Origin: Candidatus Panguiarchaeum symbiosum
Lineage (GTDB): Archaea; Asgardarchaeota; Njordarchaeia; Njordarchaeales; Panguiarchaeaceae
Assembly: GCA_024720975.1 (NCBI GenBank)
Contig: JANJXX010000004.1
Coordinates: forward strand, 32,517 to 96,516
Length of the DNA stretch: 64,000 bases
Reading direction: 5' to 3'
A program made the translations under genes and the position numbers. Under the pieces are notes generated by a model. That model worked only from the letters and a program-made list of their open reading frames with translations. It ran no database searches and had not been told where the DNA came from. Every line of letters starts with the position of its first letter. The first letter of the stretch is position 1. Shown here piece after piece: positions 8,193 through 17,151 of the stretch.

Positions 8193-9536
8193 CTATGTTT
8201 TCTTTTCTCGCATGGAGACGCTTGAGGCTACTACGAGTGGGTCCCATACTGGTGAGAATGGTGGTGCGTAGCCGAAGTCAATGTAGAATATGTCGTCTAT
8301 TGTCAAGCCTGCGTAGAGTGCTGTGGCAATTGTGTTTATCCTGCTCATCATGCCGGCTCCAACGATTTGTCCTCCTAGTAGCTTTCTTGTGTTTTCATCG
8401 TAGATTAATTTGGCGGTGATTTTTGCTGCGTCTGGGTAATAGGAGGGTTTGTTTAGCCCTTCTATTTTCACGCTCTTAACGTTATAGCCTTCGGCTTTTG
8501 CCTCTTTTGTGTTAAGTCCAGTATATCCTATCTCTAGATCGAAGAATTTGATGAATGAGGTACCGACAGCGCCTTTCATTTCCATGTATGCTCCGGCTAC
8601 GTTAGCTCCAGCGACTCTGCCCATTTTGTTTGCTATTTGGGCTAGAGGGAACCAGTCTGGCTTTCCTGTCACGATGTTTGTCATTTCGGCTACATCTCCT
8701 GCGGCATACACATTCTCTAGATTTGTTTGCATTCTTGGATTGACTTTGATTGTATTCTTGAACCCAAATTTCAGTGGAGATCCAGTGAGCATGTCTGTGT
8801 TTGGCTCTATACCAATGCCAACTATGACTATGTCAGCTGGATATTCTCCTTTGTTTGTTATGACTTTTTGAACCCGCTGTTCTCCTTCAAAGGCAATGAC
8901 TTCTTCCTCTTTATGTAGTTCAATGCCTTTATTTAGCAATTCTTTTTCAACGAGCTCGCTCATGTCGTCATCGAGCTTAGATAATACTTTTGAACCATGT
9001 GTAATTACAGTTACTCTCTTTCCTTGTCGTAAGAATGCGTCGGAGAATTCAATGCCTAGTGGTCCTGCTCCTATCAAAACCACGTTTTTGCAATTCTTTA
9101 GGTCCTTTTTTATTGGTATACCATCATCTATATGTCTAATGTAATACACACCATTTAGATCTTCCCCATCTACTTTCAATCTACGTGGTTTTGAGCCCAT
9201 TGCTAAGATGAGGTAGTCATATTCAAATTCAAGTTCTTTATCATCGCTTAGAGCATAAACTTTGCATGATGAGAAATCAAACTTGTAGGCTCTAGTTCTT
9301 AAGTATATTTTGAGTCCCCTTTCTTTTTCCAGAAATTCTGCAGGGTAATGCACGAGTTTTGATTCATCGTCAAAGAAGCCGCCTAAGAAGAATGGTAAAG
9401 CGCAGGGAGCATGTGAAACATGATTTTTGGCTTCAAGAACTATGACTTCAAGCTCTGGGCTTGTCCTTTTTGCTTTTGCTGCGGCAGCCATGCCAGCTGC
9501 TCCCCCACCAACGACTACAACTCTCTTAGGAGCCAC
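8193..9536 (-). CDS. cdr: CoA-disulfide reductase / NAD(P)H oxidase (FAD-dependent)
   Basis: A single-cysteine pyridine nucleotide-disulfide oxidoreductase of 447 residues: N-terminal FAD site VVVVGGGAAG (6-15), the redox cysteine C45 in SHAPCALPFFLGG, an NAD(P) site GAGPLG near 180, a second FAD contact AAGDVAE, and a C-terminal dimerisation domain. The reaction is NAD(P)H-dependent reduction of CoA disulfide; archaeal relatives also reduce oxygen or sulfur species. The frame extends to 9593, but a TATA box at 9605-9618 puts the transcript start near 9583. The GTG at 9536, with AGGGGA just upstream, is therefore preferred. Cytoplasmic. Confidence 0.85.
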   Translation of the reverse strand: MAPKRVVVVGGGAAGMAAAAKAKRTSPELEVIVLEAKNHVSHAPCALPFFLGGFFDDESKLVHYPAEFLEKERGLKIYLRTRAYKFDFSSCKVYALSDDKELEFEYDYLILAMGSKPRRLKVDGEDLNGVYYIRHIDDGIPIKKDLKNCKNVVLIGAGPLGIEFSDAFLRQGKRVTVITHGSKVLSKLDDDMSELVEKELLNKGIELHKEEEVIAFEGEQRVQKVITNKGEYPADIVIVGIGIEPNTDMLTGSPLKFGFKNTIKVNPRMQTNLENVYAAGDVAEMTNIVTGKPDWFPLAQIANKMGRVAGANVAGAYMEMKGAVGTSFIKFFDLEIGYTGLNTKEAKAEGYNVKSVKIEGLNKPSYYPDAAKITAKLIYDENTRKLLGGQIVGAGMMSRINTIATALYAGLTIDDIFYIDFGYAPPFSPVWDPLVVASSVSMREKKT

Positions 9537-9604
9537 TTTGATTCCCCTAGACTTTTTAATCCAAAAATCACTGTTTGAAGTTAAGAGGCGCAAAATGTAC
9601 GCAA

Positions 9605-9618
9605 AATATTATTATAAG
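9605..9618 (-). promoter_or_regulatory. TATA box of the CoA-disulfide reductase gene
   Basis: The reverse strand reads AGCTTATAATAATATT, a good archaeal TATA box about 70-80 bases before the GTG start at 9536. It supports that start over the 9593 candidate. Confidence 0.5.
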
Positions 9619-9629
9619 CTCTAACTTTC

Positions 9630-10547
9630 TCAAGACGCAAGACTTTCGGTTATAAACTCAAACTCTCTTAAAGTTAGTAGATCTCTTGCTAGATCTTTAT
9701 ATGCTAAAAACCCAAAGACTGATGCTATTATTACTCCAGGGATTCCAAGCATGAGGTGCATATAATCGCTAGCTCCTGGATACAGGACCTCGCTAAGGAA
9801 TACGAAGGCATTTATAGCACCGTGTCCTAGTGCGGGGGCTAGTACACTTCCTGTTTTCATTCTAAGCCAGGTCAATATTGCTCCGTGGGCTATACAAAAG
9901 GGTATGAATAGAAGCAAACCGAGGGCCTTTAGATTTTTGTAATTGTAACCAGTGAAGATTATCAATGGTGCATGCCAGATGGCCCAGATTGCACCTATGA
10001 AGAGTATAGTTCGCTCGAGGGAGTTCTCTATTAAGAGCTTGTCTAAGAGATAACCTCGCCACCCAATTTCTTCTCCGAGAGCGAGTAGAGCATAAGCTAT
10101 TGGTGCTAATAGTATAGTAATTAACACTAACTTGTAAAGCTCGCTTGGTGGAATTCCCATGCGAATTGCCATCCAGTACAGTTTGATTTTATACTCTGTC
10201 AAACTCCAATCTATGTTTATTCCAAGGATGCTCGATAGGGCTGCCGCCAAGACCACAATCGTCGCAGGATATACGTATGCAGGAATCAAAAATTTTGAAT
10301 TTCTAATTCTGATCCGCAAGAAATGAGGCATTTCGTTTAGAATGTTGACCATAATTCCTGCCATTGCCGCTGGGATAAAGATTAGTATGAGCATAAGCAT
10401 ATCAGCAATGATATTTTCTTTGCGAAGATTCTCAAGTATTATGGCAGCTTCAAGTATGTATGAGATAACAAAGACATAGATTAGATACAGTTTCGTGTTC
10501 CTGTCAATTTTAATAAACAATTCCTGTCTCCCCCTTATAAATAACAA
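9630..10547 (-). CDS. CPBP-family intramembrane protease
   Basis: About eight membrane helices and the three CPBP (CAAX protease/bacteriocin-processing) motifs: GEEIGWRGYL (the EExxxR motif), IWAIWHAPL (catalytic His) and GHGAINAF (second His). These are intramembrane glutamate proteases that process prenylated proteins or peptides; the archaeal substrate is unknown. The start is uncertain: TTG at 10547, or TTG at 10520, which has GGGGGAG upstream. A paralogue lies at 54234-55151. Confidence 0.8.
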   Translation of the reverse strand: MLFIRGRQELFIKIDRNTKLYLIYVFVISYILEAAIILENLRKENIIADMLMLILIFIPAAMAGIMVNILNEMPHFLRIRIRNSKFLIPAYVYPATIVVLAAALSSILGINIDWSLTEYKIKLYWMAIRMGIPPSELYKLVLITILLAPIAYALLALGEEIGWRGYLLDKLLIENSLERTILFIGAIWAIWHAPLIIFTGYNYKNLKALGLLLFIPFCIAHGAILTWLRMKTGSVLAPALGHGAINAFVFLSEVLYPGASDYMHLMLGIPGVIIASVFGFLAYKDLARDLLTLREFEFITESLAS

Positions 10548-10650
10548 AAGACCCTTTTAATGCATCAAAGGTGATGATAACGACTAAGCTTGCTGGCCTA
10601 GAATTTATAACAATGAGCTAACTCTAACTTACGTAATCGGGTGATGGAGA

Positions 10651-11115
10651 ATGCTACCCCTGGCGCACCTAGCTGTGACTTACATACTTTGGCGTATTCT
10701 AGGGATTTTCTTCGAGACCGATATGATTTCTTTAGCTCTCGGAATAACATTTGGTGTTCTCATTGATGGTGATGTTATCCTAAAGGGATCAAAACACCGG
10801 GAATCAATGTTTCATAGCTTTGTCCTTTGGTTTGTGTTGATCCTCTTGCTATATTTACTCAAAATAGAATACTGGTGGACTGCACTTTTTGGAGTAGCGC
10901 ATATAATGCTTGATATGATTGATTGGGATGTCTATCCATTTTATCCCATTTCAAAAAAGGCGCTGGGTCTTCGCATACTTGCTCGAAAATCCAAACTTAT
11001 CGTAGGCAAAAATCAGCTTAATGAGTTCGTGCTGGAATACGTTAGGAATAGGTATTTCGTAGTGTCAGAGATACTTTTGGGAATGACTGCGCTTATCACC
11101 TACATATACTTGTAG
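10651..11115 (+). CDS. YdjM/DUF457-like membrane-bound putative metal-dependent hydrolase
   Basis: 154 residues with four membrane segments. Conserved polar positions sit as in the YdjM/DUF457 family: PLAHLAVTY at the N terminus, DGDVILKGSKHRESMFHS (Asp, His, His) and HIMLDMIDWDV. These His/Asp residues suggest metal binding. The family's reaction is not established. The ATG at 10651 has GGTGATG 4-6 nt upstream. It is divergent from the CPBP protease and convergent with the GTPase gene. Confidence 0.65.
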   Translation: MLPLAHLAVTYILWRILGIFFETDMISLALGITFGVLIDGDVILKGSKHRESMFHSFVLWFVLILLLYLLKIEYWWTALFGVAHIMLDMIDWDVYPFYPISKKALGLRILARKSKLIVGKNQLNEFVLEYVRNRYFVVSEILLGMTALITYIYL

Positions 11116-11186
11116 GATATTCTTATTCAAATGAACTCAATCTGACAAAGACTTCTCACTAAATTCGCAGGGTCTTTGGCAAGTGT

Positions 11187-12047
11187 TTAAAAGTTCCATG
11201 GATTGGACTGCTTATCTCCCCACCTCTTTATAAATTCTCTAACATAGTTTTGGGCGGATTCTCTTAGCACGTTTAGGGTTTCTTGAATATCGGCTCTGAA
11301 GTTTATGGCAACTATTGTCATAGACAATTCATCGTTATTTTCTGCAACGGCAGCCAGTTTTGTTCCATTCATTCCAAGAACAGCAAACTTGAATTCTGGA
11401 TCAAATAAGAGTCTACTGTATGGGTTGCAGATTTTGTTTACCAGATCTTTTTTGCCTGCAATAGATATTGGCAAACCTTGTGAGTCATACAATGCAATAG
11501 CATCTGCACCAAGTCTTTCCGCCAGCGCCTGAGATATGAAATCTATGTAGTTTCCCTTCAAGTCAGCATACAAACTCTTTAGGAGTATTAGCATGCTCAA
11601 TGGATCGTATATGCTAGTCTCCAGAACCAGAGCGCCCAAGCGCTTTCCCATTATCTGCTCCTTTATTTTCTCGCCAGATAGGACATTTCCAGCGTCTTGT
11701 TTATGGGCGAGAAGAATTATCTTCGGCTTTTTGACAGCATACTTTATGTACATTTTTCTTACGAATTCAAAGTATTCTTTGGCTTCTGGTAGTCTTTCTG
11801 GTCTTGATGAATCAACAACAAAAACTATATAATCAGCTGATGGGAATAGTATCTTGTAGAAGTCCTCATTCAGCCTATATACCTCCTGTCCTGGAATTAT
11901 AGAGATTGTTAATTCAGCCCTACTTAGTCTCTCAACACCCGTGGAAGCGGTTGTCTTAGATGCTCTCTCGCTATCGAGATACTGTAAGTATAATTTTATT
12001 GATGTCTTCCCAGCCCGATCAAGACCTACAAATACAGCATTTATCAT
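11187..12047 (-). CDS. Rag/Arf-like small GTPase with roadblock-like C-terminal domain
   Basis: A Ras-superfamily G domain occupies residues 1-165: P-loop GLDRAGKT (8-15), G3 motif IPGQE (51-55; PGQE in place of DxxG, as in Rag/SRbeta-like members) and G4 motif HKQD (115-118). Residues about 170-286 (ALYDSQGLPISIAG onward) resemble a roadblock/LC7 or longin fold, the same order as in eukaryotic Rag/Gtr GTPases. The ATG at 12047 has GGTGA 7 nt upstream. It is monocistronic here. The paralogue at 59290-60144 shares PGQE, HKQD and the domain order. Partner and pathway are unknown. Confidence 0.75.
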   Translation of the reverse strand: MINAVFVGLDRAGKTSIKLYLQYLDSERASKTTASTGVERLSRAELTISIIPGQEVYRLNEDFYKILFPSADYIVFVVDSSRPERLPEAKEYFEFVRKMYIKYAVKKPKIILLAHKQDAGNVLSGEKIKEQIMGKRLGALVLETSIYDPLSMLILLKSLYADLKGNYIDFISQALAERLGADAIALYDSQGLPISIAGKKDLVNKICNPYSRLLFDPEFKFAVLGMNGTKLAAVAENNDELSMTIVAINFRADIQETLNVLRESAQNYVREFIKRWGDKQSNPWNF

Positions 12048-12196
12048 AAAGCTCTCACCAAAAGTCTAGAAGCGCCATTTTCTTATAATGGCAAGTATTG
12101 CTTATGTATTATCAAGGAGTTGCAGGCGTCTGGGGACTCTAAGTACGTATTCCTAGTAAATTTTGGTAGGAATAAAGTTTGCGGACGAGGGCTTGT

Positions 12197-12226
12197 CTGA
12201 TATCCTAGCTCTAAAGGGCGAGACTT
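12197..12226 (-). repeat. dispersed hairpin ending in (GGA..)TCAG, copy 2
   Basis: The reverse strand reads AGTCTCGCCCTTTAGAGC followed by TAGGATATCAG. It matches the copy at 13336-13366 over most of its length but lies in the opposite orientation. It sits in the 285-base gap between the GTPase and moaC. The last part of the motif has diverged (GGATA for GGAGG). Confidence 0.5.
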
Positions 12227-12284
12227 CCAATTATAAGGTCTAAAAATTTGTTCAATTTGCTATCTAAGCTATTTTAGTTTTTTG

Positions 12285-12295
12285 TAATATAAATC
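12285..12295 (+). promoter_or_regulatory. TATA box of moaC-moaB
   Basis: TAATATAAAT lies about 40-48 bases before the ATG at 12333 and only 5-15 bases before the ATG at 12300. The spacing supports 12333 as the translated start. Confidence 0.45.
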
Positions 12296-12332
12296 CTGCA
12301 TGCAAGATGAATTAAGCTTGGTGACTTATAGC

Positions 12333-12785
12333 ATGGCAAGGATGGTAGATATAACGCACAAGAAAGACCTAGTACGAATTGCTACAGCAAGAGGCAAAAT
12401 TCATTTGCGAAGGGAGACAATTCAATTAATTAAGGAGGGACGAGTGGAGAAGGGCGATGTTGTAACGATAACAAAAATTGTTGCTATAGATGCAGTTAAG
12501 AGGACTTCGGAGCTTCTTCCATTTTGCCATCCGATAGGAATAACTCATGTAGATGCTGATGTCAGACTTTTTGATGATTATGTAGAAGTTGAGGTTACTG
12601 TTAAGGGTTTGGCTAAGACTGGCGTCGAAATGGAGGCACTTACTGGCGTTAGTCTTGCTCTGCTAAATGTGTGGGATATGGTTAAAAAGTACGAGAAGGA
12701 TGAAACTGGAAACTATCCATGGACAAAGATCTCAGATATTGTGGTCGTGAAGAAGGTGAAGTTAGATGAGTCACAAATGCCATGA
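12333..12785 (+). CDS. moaC: cyclic pyranopterin monophosphate synthase MoaC
   Basis: MoaC acts with MoaA to turn GTP into cyclic pyranopterin monophosphate, the first step of molybdenum/tungsten cofactor synthesis. The diagnostic stretches LPFCHPIGITHVDADV and VEMEALTGVSLALLNVWDMV are intact, as is the C-terminal IVVVKK. The ATG at 12333 (MARMVDITHK) is chosen over 12300 because GGTGA lies 8 nt upstream and the TATA box is at 12285. The length, about 150 residues, is normal. It overlaps moaB by 20 bases. moaA is not in the window. Confidence 0.92.
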   Translation: MARMVDITHKKDLVRIATARGKIHLRRETIQLIKEGRVEKGDVVTITKIVAIDAVKRTSELLPFCHPIGITHVDADVRLFDDYVEVEVTVKGLAKTGVEMEALTGVSLALLNVWDMVKKYEKDETGNYPWTKISDIVVVKKVKLDESQMP

Positions 12786-13314
12786 GGAAGAGGCTAAAGC
12801 GAGTATAGGAGTGGTAAGATTCTCTATCTATGTAGTGAGTACATCAAGATACGAAGCTATTCGGAAGGGTGAGAATGTTGAAGATGTTAGTGGCGAATTG
12901 GCCATTCAGATTATTAAATCTGCTGGGTTCGAGGTAGTATCAAAGGAAATAATTCCAGACTCAAGGGAAGCTATAATACAAGCTCTAAAGAAAGCTTCTA
13001 CAGCTGGTGCTGACATTATACTATTCATTGGTGGTACCGGAATAACGTGGGATGATGTCACAGTGGAAACACTTGAACTCATGTTTGACAAGAGAATAGA
13101 AGGATTTGGAGAGCTCTTTAGGTTCTTATCGTACCAAGAAATTGGGCCCGCAGCTATGATATCAAGGGCTACTGCAGGCACTTACAAGCACTCAGCAGTG
13201 TTTGCTATTCCTGGTTCACCATCAGCAGTTGAATTAGCTCTTAAGAAACTGATTACGCCTGAAGCAAAGCACATAGTATACTTATCCAGACGTTCAGCTC
13301 CGCATACCCCTTGA
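12766..13314 (+). CDS. moaB: molybdopterin adenylyltransferase MoaB/MogA family
   Basis: The molybdopterin-binding motif is GGTGITWDDVT, followed by AMISRATAGTYKHSAVFAIPGSP, typical of MoaB/MogA. The enzyme adenylates molybdopterin before metal insertion. The gene starts inside moaC (20-base overlap), so the two are co-translated. The first ~20 residues (KCHEEEAKASIG) are an extension; GTG at 12812 is an alternative start. A hairpin (13336-13366) follows 22 bases after the stop. Confidence 0.88.
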   Translation: MSHKCHEEEAKASIGVVRFSIYVVSTSRYEAIRKGENVEDVSGELAIQIIKSAGFEVVSKEIIPDSREAIIQALKKASTAGADIILFIGGTGITWDDVTVETLELMFDKRIEGFGELFRFLSYQEIGPAAMISRATAGTYKHSAVFAIPGSPSAVELALKKLITPEAKHIVYLSRRSAPHTP

Positions 13315-13335
13315 GAGCTTGTATTTTTACAACTA

Positions 13336-13366
13336 AAAGTCTCGCCCTTAAGAGCGAGGAGGCCAG
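13336..13366 (+). repeat. dispersed hairpin ending in GGAGG(C)CAG, copy 3
   Basis: AAAGTCTCGCCCTTAAGAGC is followed by GAGGAGGCCAG. The stem pairs CTCGC with GCGAG around CCTTAAGA. It lies just after moaB, where a terminator role is conceivable, but the copies at 7976, 12197 and 48444 share primary sequence, not only structure. Confidence 0.55.
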
Positions 13367-13426
13367 ATGATTAGTAAACTATGCTCCTAACGATTTATAA
13401 TTACCTGGTGACCTAGAGTTGCGGCA

Positions 13427-14608
13427 CTATCCCATGTCTGGGATAAATTTCTTTTGAAGATCGGCAAACTCAAGCAATAAGTCCACATTCTCTGGACCCT
13501 CTATTCTGGCGATTTTGGAGAGATGTAACGCGGCTTCCTTTATGATAAGCTTCCTTGCAAATTCGTATACAGTGTCTGTAATTCTGGTCATTTTATCGAC
13601 CTGGTCCATTGGATATGGGCAGGCTGTGTTGGACGAATTTGCATTTAACCAATGCAGGATATTTTTAACACCTAATCCTTTATAGTCTGCGATCTCAAAT
13701 CTGATTACATGCTTTGATCTGATCGGTTTCATGAAGCCAATCCAGATATCTTTGACCCATGAGTTCTCATCTACAAACCTCATAAAAATGTCTTTCTTTC
13801 CTTCCTTCACAAGAGTCCTATCTATAACACGCGATGATTCAACAGATCCAATGAGTAAAGCCTCTCCTGGCTGGAGCAGCAGTGTTAGTAATGCTTTATC
13901 GTTAAGTTTCAAGTGGTTTTTATTGATCTTAATTTCACCCTGTTCTTCCATAAGATCTATCAGGCCGCGTTCAATAAAATGTGAATCTACTCTCTTGACT
14001 ATTCCTATTAAAACCTTATTTTTATTACGCGCCTCAGCAGCAACTTCTCTAGAGATTTCCAATACCTTCTTTTCATCTTCATAAAAATGCCTTGTTATTA
14101 GTACCAATGGCCAAAGTGGAAGTAGTGGTCCATCATATATCAGGAGGTCCCATTGTGGGGTGCTGTATTTGTCTTTTTGAAGAAGATCCTTTGCTATACT
14201 CATTTCTACAATCTTTGAGATGGCAGTCTGCGTTCGCGCCGTAAATTTCCCGAGCTTCAATTCAACTTTTAGACCTCTATTCAATCCTGGATCAGTACTA
14301 TCAATTCTTGGATACCTTACATAACCACCAAGTACAATGAACATATCCCCATAAACGAGCGGAAGCGGTGCTTTGAATGATGAATCAACTGCATATGCAC
14401 CGCCAATCTCAGGAACTTTTCGTGGATCAAGCTTTACTATTTCCACTAGACTACTGCTTTTGATTGCATCACGAATATTAGTAATGCTTTTGATTAAACC
14501 CTCCATGTGTTTGCTTATACCTTGTGCCACTTCTAATGATTTCCTTACAAGTTCTGTGACGGCTTCAGGTACAAGATCCGGTATTCTCTCTTCCTCCCAA
14601 ATTTCCAA
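13427..14608 (-). CDS. nurA: NurA 5'-3' nuclease
   Basis: The N-terminal nuclease motif GGAYAVDSSFKAP (DS motif) and the later VLIGIVKRVDSHFI and VIRFEIADY match NurA. NurA is a ring-shaped 5'-3' nuclease that works with the HerA translocase to resect double-strand breaks. Length 393 residues. The start is TTG at 14608, 9 bases after the herA stop, so the pair is one operon (herA first). The mre11 and rad50 genes that often accompany them are absent here. Confidence 0.88.
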   Translation of the reverse strand: MEIWEEERIPDLVPEAVTELVRKSLEVAQGISKHMEGLIKSITNIRDAIKSSSLVEIVKLDPRKVPEIGGAYAVDSSFKAPLPLVYGDMFIVLGGYVRYPRIDSTDPGLNRGLKVELKLGKFTARTQTAISKIVEMSIAKDLLQKDKYSTPQWDLLIYDGPLLPLWPLVLITRHFYEDEKKVLEISREVAAEARNKNKVLIGIVKRVDSHFIERGLIDLMEEQGEIKINKNHLKLNDKALLTLLLQPGEALLIGSVESSRVIDRTLVKEGKKDIFMRFVDENSWVKDIWIGFMKPIRSKHVIRFEIADYKGLGVKNILHWLNANSSNTACPYPMDQVDKMTRITDTVYEFARKLIIKEAALHLSKIARIEGPENVDLLLEFADLQKKFIPDMG

Positions 14609-14617
14609 ACTGACCGC

Positions 14618-16288
14618 CTACTTTACCTCTCTAACTCTTATCGCAATTGGTTTCCTCAGGGGGCTCATTAATCCTGCAACGTAGAATTCTCTAGGCATAA
14701 GTTGTGCCAGGTCTGATTCATCAATTCCCGCTATGTCAGCGAACTCCCTAATCTCTTTTAAGTCAGTTGTTTGACTTAATCTAGAGAAGAACACTGTGTT
14801 CAAATTCGCTCTTATGTCTGGATCTACGCTTCCTGCTAATCTTTGTGATAATACTATCAAACCGTATCCCCACTTTCGCCCTTCACGCGCAATTTTCTCC
14901 ACTTGTCCCTCGCAATAGTCACCGCCCCAGGCATAATTTTGTGCCTCATCTATTACAATAACCGTATTTATTGGAACATACCTATGCTTCCCGCTTAAGA
15001 AGTTCTCTCTATAGATCCACTTCCACCCATAGTCTATGATGTCTCCGACAATCGCCTTTTTCATTTCTAAGGTGTACTCAAATGAGAGATCTATAACCAG
15101 CGGTTTTCCTTGTCGCTTAGCATCACGCGCTAGATCAAACAAAGCTCCTATAGGGCGCTCCCTCCTCAAGAGCATTATCTCTAGGTCTTCTGGCTTAATG
15201 AAGTAACTCATTCGCCAAGCGAGGTTCTCGACTGTTTCTGGCCTCGCACCAAGCTTGCTTGCCACTCTTTTGAGCAACTCTGTCATATTTGCATGAATAT
15301 CATTGAGCAGCTTCGAACGACCTTCGGTATCCACGGTAGACTTTAATTCCTTTTTGTACTTTTGTATGAATTCCCTAAGTTTCGTAGCAGATTGTCCTAT
15401 GTGGGCATCTCTATGAACTTGACTTAGCCCCTTTCTGTAACTTTCAATATTAACAGGTTCTGGTTTCTCTTCTTGACCTTCCATGCATTTCTTGAGTTCT
15501 ATGCTAAAACATTCTAGATAAGTTGAATAATAGTCGCTTAGCCTCAGTGTTTCCATGAAAAAGTCAGCTATTCCTGAGGGGCCAAGGTCTACTTCCAGTG
15601 AGGTAATTGTTGTGTCGGGATAGAAGACTGTATAATCCATACCAGTATGATCAAAGATTATTACAGAAAACTCAGTTTTTTGAACGATTTCATCTATGAG
15701 CACCTTAGCTAATCTCGATTTTCCCATGCCTGTTGCTCCAAAAATGCCGATATGATATTGGATATACCTAGAATCTAGAGGAACTTCGACATCCCCAGAG
15801 TATTTGTGCGTGCCGACGACAAGTGGAGACTGCATTCCAGTTAAGGACGATGCAATAAGACTTGTCAGTAGATCGCCACGCCTTACTCTATAGACCTTGC
15901 TTCCCGGAAATGGTACATATGTAACATTCCAACTGATGCCAGCAATGCGATTATCTTGGGTGGCTATTTCCGCAATGGGTATTACATATACATTTGTATA
16001 TGTAAGTTTCTCGATCCTGTCTATGGCATCTGGATATTCCTCAACGCCAACCTTGACACGCGGTCTTAAGTAGGGTTCAAGCCTGCGTATCCATCGTACA
16101 ACACCAAGTATTATGGGAGTTCCTGGATGTTCTTCATCATGAACTAACGCAAGCGTTTCGGTTCTTATTGAGGTCGCAGGTTGACCGGCGAATATAGATA
16201 TTGGGATGGCTGTTACAGACGCATCTGATAGAACGAAGCCGATTAAATCATTACCTAGAAAGTCGGAAATGGTTACATTATTTGTCAA
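14618..16288 (-). CDS. herA: HerA hexameric DNA translocase/helicase
   Basis: An N-terminal HAS-barrel-like region precedes Walker A GATGMGKS (184-191), Walker B VIVIDEAQN near 450, and the arginine-finger region NTVFFSRLSQ. It has a long helical insert between Walker A and B, as in HerA. It is a FtsK-like ATPase that pumps DNA into NurA during end resection. TTG start at 16288. It is divergent from alaX across a 77-base gap that must hold both promoters. Confidence 0.9.
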   Translation of the reverse strand: MTNNVTISDFLGNDLIGFVLSDASVTAIPISIFAGQPATSIRTETLALVHDEEHPGTPIILGVVRWIRRLEPYLRPRVKVGVEEYPDAIDRIEKLTYTNVYVIPIAEIATQDNRIAGISWNVTYVPFPGSKVYRVRRGDLLTSLIASSLTGMQSPLVVGTHKYSGDVEVPLDSRYIQYHIGIFGATGMGKSRLAKVLIDEIVQKTEFSVIIFDHTGMDYTVFYPDTTITSLEVDLGPSGIADFFMETLRLSDYYSTYLECFSIELKKCMEGQEEKPEPVNIESYRKGLSQVHRDAHIGQSATKLREFIQKYKKELKSTVDTEGRSKLLNDIHANMTELLKRVASKLGARPETVENLAWRMSYFIKPEDLEIMLLRRERPIGALFDLARDAKRQGKPLVIDLSFEYTLEMKKAIVGDIIDYGWKWIYRENFLSGKHRYVPINTVIVIDEAQNYAWGGDYCEGQVEKIAREGRKWGYGLIVLSQRLAGSVDPDIRANLNTVFFSRLSQTTDLKEIREFADIAGIDESDLAQLMPREFYVAGLMSPLRKPIAIRVREVK

Positions 16289-16365
16289 GAGATGTCACCA
16301 GATTTACTTTACTTTAAATGTTCTTCAAATAAAGGCATACAAAAAGTAACTTGGTGACATTAATG

Positions 16366-16998
16366 ATGACAACGCTACTATTCTATGAGGATCAATACCT
16401 TAAGGAAGCGAGAGCTAGGGTCATAAAAATTGAAGATAACGTTGTTTGGTTAGATCAAACCATATTCTTTGCAGAGAGTGGTGGTCAAGAATCTGACCAA
16501 GGATTTGTAGGCGGTATCCCACTAGTTGACGTTCGACCAGATGATTTCGGACACGTCTTATCTAGAGCCCCCAATTTTAGTGCTGGAGATGAAGTACACC
16601 TCGTTCTAGATTGGGAAAGACGCTATAGGCTCATGCGTCTTCACTCTGCTCTGCATCTTGTAAGCATTGCTGTTAAAGAAATACTAGGTGATCTTGAAAT
16701 AATAGGATCACATGTAGGTGCTGACAAATCCAGAATCGATTATGCCTTCATGGGGCGTATTTCTGATTACTTTAACATGATTAAGGAATTTATCGAACCG
16801 TACCTCAAAGAATCTCACGAAATTATAGTTTATCGAAAGCCAGAAAATCCACAGGTGCGAATTTGGAAAATGGAGCAGTGGGAAATACCCTGCTCTGGAC
16901 TTCACGTTAGAAGTACTAAAGAGATCGGCCAGATAGAGCTTAAGAGAAGAAACCTAGGGAAAGGAAAGGAACGCATTGAAGTATATCTTAAGGAGTAG
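16366..16998 (+). CDS. alaX: AlaX alanyl-tRNA editing protein
   Basis: A free-standing homologue of the AlaRS editing domain. Zinc ligands are visible as H93 and H97 in RLHSALHLVS and C176 and H180 in PCSGLHVRST; the C-terminal KGKERIEVYL is typical. It hydrolyses Ser-tRNA(Ala) (and Gly-tRNA) formed by mistake. At about 210 residues it is the AlaX-M class, with part of the glycine-rich N-terminal domain (AESGGQESDQG). The ATG at 16366 has GGTGA 8 nt upstream; TTG at 16351 is the longer alternative. Confidence 0.9.
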   Translation: MTTLLFYEDQYLKEARARVIKIEDNVVWLDQTIFFAESGGQESDQGFVGGIPLVDVRPDDFGHVLSRAPNFSAGDEVHLVLDWERRYRLMRLHSALHLVSIAVKEILGDLEIIGSHVGADKSRIDYAFMGRISDYFNMIKEFIEPYLKESHEIIVYRKPENPQVRIWKMEQWEIPCSGLHVRSTKEIGQIELKRRNLGKGKERIEVYLKE

Positions 16999-17151
16999 CG
17001 CCAAACACTCTTGAGAAATGCACATTACATTCTTTTCTTTCTTGCAGAAACATAACTATTCCTCACGATTTTTTCAATCTTTTATAACCTCATGCAGACA
17101 TAACATATTATAGCTTTTGCATCTATTTTTCCCATGATTTGAGTGAATTCG

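Noticed and set aside
8195-9144. Open frames antisense to the CoA-disulfide reductase
   Set aside because: They overlap a clearly conserved gene and encode low-complexity Ser/Arg/Leu sequences.
10571-10620. GTGATGA resembling box C of a C/D sRNA
   Set aside because: No CTGA box D at the right distance, and the motif is also a common Shine-Dalgarno in this genome.
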